This document shows positions 61,758-64,000 of a DNA stretch of 64,000 nt, piece by piece. Position 1 is the first letter of the stretch. The number at the start of each line of letters is the position of its first letter. A program made the translations under genes and the position numbers. Location of the stretch: contig JAPFFF010000010.1 in the NCBI GenBank assembly GCA_039105265.1, forward strand, positions 2,170,001 through 2,234,000. The letters run 5' to 3'. The DNA comes from Tritrichomonas musculus. Its lineage: Eukaryota; Parabasalia; Tritrichomonadida; Tritrichomonadidae. The notes below the pieces were generated by a model. That model did no database searches and had not been told where the DNA came from. It was given only the letters and a program-made list of their open reading frames with translations.

Positions 61758-62399
61758 TTATAAAAATGGAATTTCAATTTTATGACCTCTGCAAACCCAA
61801 TTTGAAGAAAATGATGGGAGTTTTCTTGTCTTTTCTTCTTCACAAAATGTGCATTGGCAGCAATAAGCGCACCAGCCTTTTGCAGGTATTAAATTCTGTG
61901 AAACCGTATTTGGATAGTTGTTTCGCAAAAAAAGATAGTCAGTTCCAGCTTTCCATCTTTTATCGAGATATCTTGAAACTTTATGATCGCAGCTGATACA
62001 TATTAAAGATGTGCAAAAGTGAGGATCTGATGAATTTGTGGTAATTCCATCAGGTAAATCTGTTCCACCAACAAATATTGCGCTACACTTCATTGGGAAG
62101 CTTTGATTTTCAGAAATAGGTGACTTTCGCGTGATATTGTTTGTATTTTTATTTTCGTTTGAAGGAAGAGGATCTCTTGGCGTAGAAGCTGGTGATGAAT
62201 CGGAAGATGTCGACCAGATTAAATCATTATTATTCTTAGAATTTTGATTAACATTAGATTGATAGCTCGTGCTTGTTGTTAGATTGTTTCTTGGAAGTGT
62301 GGAATTCACTGAATTGCCAAAAATTGGGTCCGATAAATCATTTTCTATGGCAAGAATGTCATTAATGAGCTGGAGATCGGATTCATCTAGCCCTGACAT
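61758..62399 (-). CDS. CFAP418: CFAP418 (C8orf37)-like cilium/flagellum protein
   Basis: 213 residues. The N-terminal half (1-95) is disordered and S/N/T-rich, beginning MSGLDESDLQLINDILA. From about 100 the sequence follows the C8orf37/CFAP418 C-terminal domain: KCSAIFVGGTDLPDGITTNS, then CISCDHKVSRYLDKRWKAGT, DYLFLRNNYPN, KGWCAYCCQC and WVCRGHKIEI. Human CFAP418 has 'KC.PVYLGGS..P.GIGTN', 'C..CD..V..', 'DYLFFRNN.P' and 'YACQCSW...WVCGKH'. Length is close to the human 207 residues. The human gene is mutated in retinal ciliopathy, so a role at flagella is expected in this flagellate. A TCATT motif lies 28-32 bases upstream (62427-62431, minus strand). The plus-strand 93-residue frame across it is a shadow. 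Confidence 0.85.
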   Translation of the reverse strand: MSGLDESDLQLINDILAIENDLSDPIFGNSVNSTLPRNNLTTSTSYQSNVNQNSKNNNDLIWSTSSDSSPASTPRDPLPSNENKNTNNITRKSPISENQSFPMKCSAIFVGGTDLPDGITTNSSDPHFCTSLICISCDHKVSRYLDKRWKAGTDYLFLRNNYPNTVSQNLIPAKGWCAYCCQCTFCEEEKTRKLPSFSSNWVCRGHKIEIPFL

Positions 62400-62887
62400 T
62401 AAATTATCTACTTTGTTGCTATTCAGAATGAATTAAATTGAAATTTTGTAAAATTTGAAAACGTATTATATTGAAAATTTTCATTATTTTAAACTTTTTG
62501 AAATTATGAATAAAATCATTTGAGTATATAAATATAAAACCAAACTTTTTTCAAATGTTATACAAATATTCACTAATCCAATAAACATTCACAAATCCGA
62601 CAGAAATAATGAGTGCATTTGACAAAAAAAAAAACAGGAAAAAATAAATCTAACCATCATTATATTTTTAATAATAAAAAAAAAAATCCATAAAATTCAA
62701 GAATATTGAACCTGCGTCACAACTAATTCTATTATTTTAAGATTTCGAGTAATAAAACAAAACGGACAGAATGTTCTACAATTGAGGTCTATGCAAAAAT
62801 CTTTGTCCATTCCTCTAGTGTGCCTTCATACAAAACAAACAAGAGATAAATTAAAAAAATCCTTCTAATTTTTTTTTTTTTTTTTTT
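62400..62887. other. Intergenic region, nothing recognised
   Basis: A+T-rich; a T-run (62872-62889) precedes the stop codon of the next minus-strand gene, i.e. lies in its 3' flank. Confidence 0.5.
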
Positions 62888-64000
62888 TTAATCATCTTCA
62901 TTCAAATCGTCATCAGGAGGAATTTCAACTTTGCCTTGAGAAGAATTATTATTATTATCATCATCTAACTGATCATCAACAAAATCATTTTGCAAATCGT
63001 TATTTATATCGACCACATCTTCCTCTTCTTCCTCAAAAATAGATTTTTTATTTTCAAGGTCAATAATTTGACCATCGTCAACGTCAAGAGAAGAATTTAA
63101 GAAAGAAGGATTATTTTGAATATTTTCAAGCTGATCAATTTTATCCTGTAATCTTTTCCTTTCTTTTTCGTTATTTTTATTAATTCTATTAAATGAGTCA
63201 GACTGATTTTTCAGCAAATTTTCAGATTCTTTCTGTGATCGTATCATTTCACTTTTTGTAGCTTCAAGCTGATTTTGGCAAAACTGATTTTTTTCTCTCA
63301 ATTCATCAACGATGGAAACCGCTGATTTCAATGTTTCGTTTTCAGTTTTCAAGGCTTCATTTTCAGAATTTTTTTGTTCCAACAAATTTTGATTTTCGGT
63401 TAGTGAAGCGTTTAACAATAGCATCTTTGATTGTATTGAATCGATTTCTTTATTTTTCTCTAAATTATCATTCTCGAGCGCTTTTATCTTCTCTTCTTTA
63501 CCAGCCAAGATTTGAATGTACATTCTATTCTGCTCTTCCAAGTCAGAAATTGATTTGTCCTTTTCGATCAATTTGCTCTCAATTTTGGCGGTTGAGTCAG
63601 CGTCGGCCGACATTGAAAATTTCAATGTGGAGAGTTCATTTTCAATTTTTTCTCTGGCCATGTTTGTTTCGTTCAGTGTCACTTGCACTTTATTTATCTG
63701 ACCATTTAATGATTCAATTTCAGATTTCAAACGATTAATTTTTTCTTTATTTTTCTTTTGTTTTGACAACAACCGTGAAACCGTTGGCAAAACTTCAGCT
63801 ACATTTTCTTTCTCCAGCAACGAAGCAATCTCTTCAAGCTGCTTTGAAGATGTATCGTTCATTGCAGCCTTGACAGAAGAAGAAAGTTTGAAGTTCTCGT
63901 TTTTCAATTGATTTCTTTCCTCTTTCAATTGATTTATTATTTCTTTCTTTTCATTCAAATTTCTATTCAAAAAGTCGCATTCTGACTCTTTTGAATTGAG
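62888..64000 (-). CDS. Coiled-coil protein with acidic C-terminus, 5' part outside window
   Basis: The frame is open to the window edge (upstream codons read LNSKESECDFLNRN), so the start lies beyond 64000. The visible 371 residues are nearly all coiled coil with heptad hydrophobics and many K, E, N and Q (for example IDQLENIQNNPSFLNSSL), one stretch after another between about 1 and 290. They end in a very acidic tail (FEEEEEDVVDINNDL, VDDQLDDDNNNN, PPDDDLNEDD). No catalytic domain is seen. This resembles cytoskeletal or tethering proteins common in trichomonads; no specific orthologue is claimed. Confidence 0.75.
   Translation of the reverse strand, partial: LNSKESECDFLNRNLNEKKEIINQLKEERNQLKNENFKLSSSVKAAMNDTSSKQLEEIASLLEKENVAEVLPTVSRLLSKQKKNKEKINRLKSEIESLNGQINKVQVTLNETNMAREKIENELSTLKFSMSADADSTAKIESKLIEKDKSISDLEEQNRMYIQILAGKEEKIKALENDNLEKNKEIDSIQSKMLLLNASLTENQNLLEQKNSENEALKTENETLKSAVSIVDELREKNQFCQNQLEATKSEMIRSQKESENLLKNQSDSFNRINKNNEKERKRLQDKIDQLENIQNNPSFLNSSLDVDDGQIIDLENKKSIFEEEEEDVVDINNDLQNDFVDDQLDDDNNNNSSQGKVEIPPDDDLNEDD

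Overview
The window looks like the genome of a parabasalid protist, most likely a Tritrichomonas (T. foetus-like) species. The reasons are mixed. The DNA is extremely A+T-rich and every intact gene is one uninterrupted frame with standard stop codons. TCAYW initiator-like motifs lie about 10-30 bases before several start codons. The gene families are typical of trichomonads: BTB-BACK-F5/8C proteins, DUF3447/ankyrin proteins, BspA-like leucine-rich repeats, a very large multi-membrane PAS-cyclase, a Cys-rich surface protein and a cilium protein (CFAP418-like). The species is inferred; no search was run.

Region by region. 1-6.6 kb is a nest of DNA elements flanked by TTAA or TA, including a foldback element whose long inverted arms carry 62-bp palindromic tandem repeats. 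8.6-14.2 kb is a graveyard: a pogo/Tigger-type transposase relic, an HNH-like repetitive element, a pullulanase (GH13) relic, a clean non-autonomous hAT element with 8-bp target duplications, and a TA-flanked element with a helix-turn-helix remnant. 14.5-15.6 kb carries an intact IST1-like gene with a Q/P-rich repeat tail. 15.6-22 kb holds palindromic hairpins, a decayed DUF3447/BspA gene and a 1.7-kb inverted-repeat element enclosing a broken helical-repeat gene. 22-42.3 kb is the gene-rich part: a BTB-F5/8C protein, a chimeric SNF2-FYR-AAA-nuclease protein, a 1544-residue cyclase, tRNA-Asp, a DUF1349 protein, an amino-acid transporter, a DUF3447/ankyrin protein and a sugar transporter fused to DUF1893. 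tRNA-Met and a mostly empty AT desert follow. 45.3-49.2 kb encodes a large Cys-rich surface protein. 49.2-53.8 kb holds three inverted-repeat elements, one nested in another. 54.1-64 kb has a second BTB-F5/8C gene, a possible macro-like protein, a conserved trichomonad protein, vWA and BspA relics, CFAP418 and the 3' part of a coiled-coil gene.

The genes form no operon-like system. The most striking object is the 961-residue protein at 24295-27180. It joins a degenerate CHD-type SNF2 C-lobe and FYRN/FYRC modules (eukaryotic chromatin proteins) to a bacterial-type AAA-like NTPase with a C-terminal PD-(D/E)XK-like nuclease domain. This looks like a fusion of a chromatin protein with a laterally acquired bacterial gene and is the best candidate here for an undescribed system. 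Other notable items are the MFS-DUF1893 fusion, GC-rich 3' halves in three genes, and a strikingly frequent short word (ACTTTTTGA and its complement) that often sits in hairpins.
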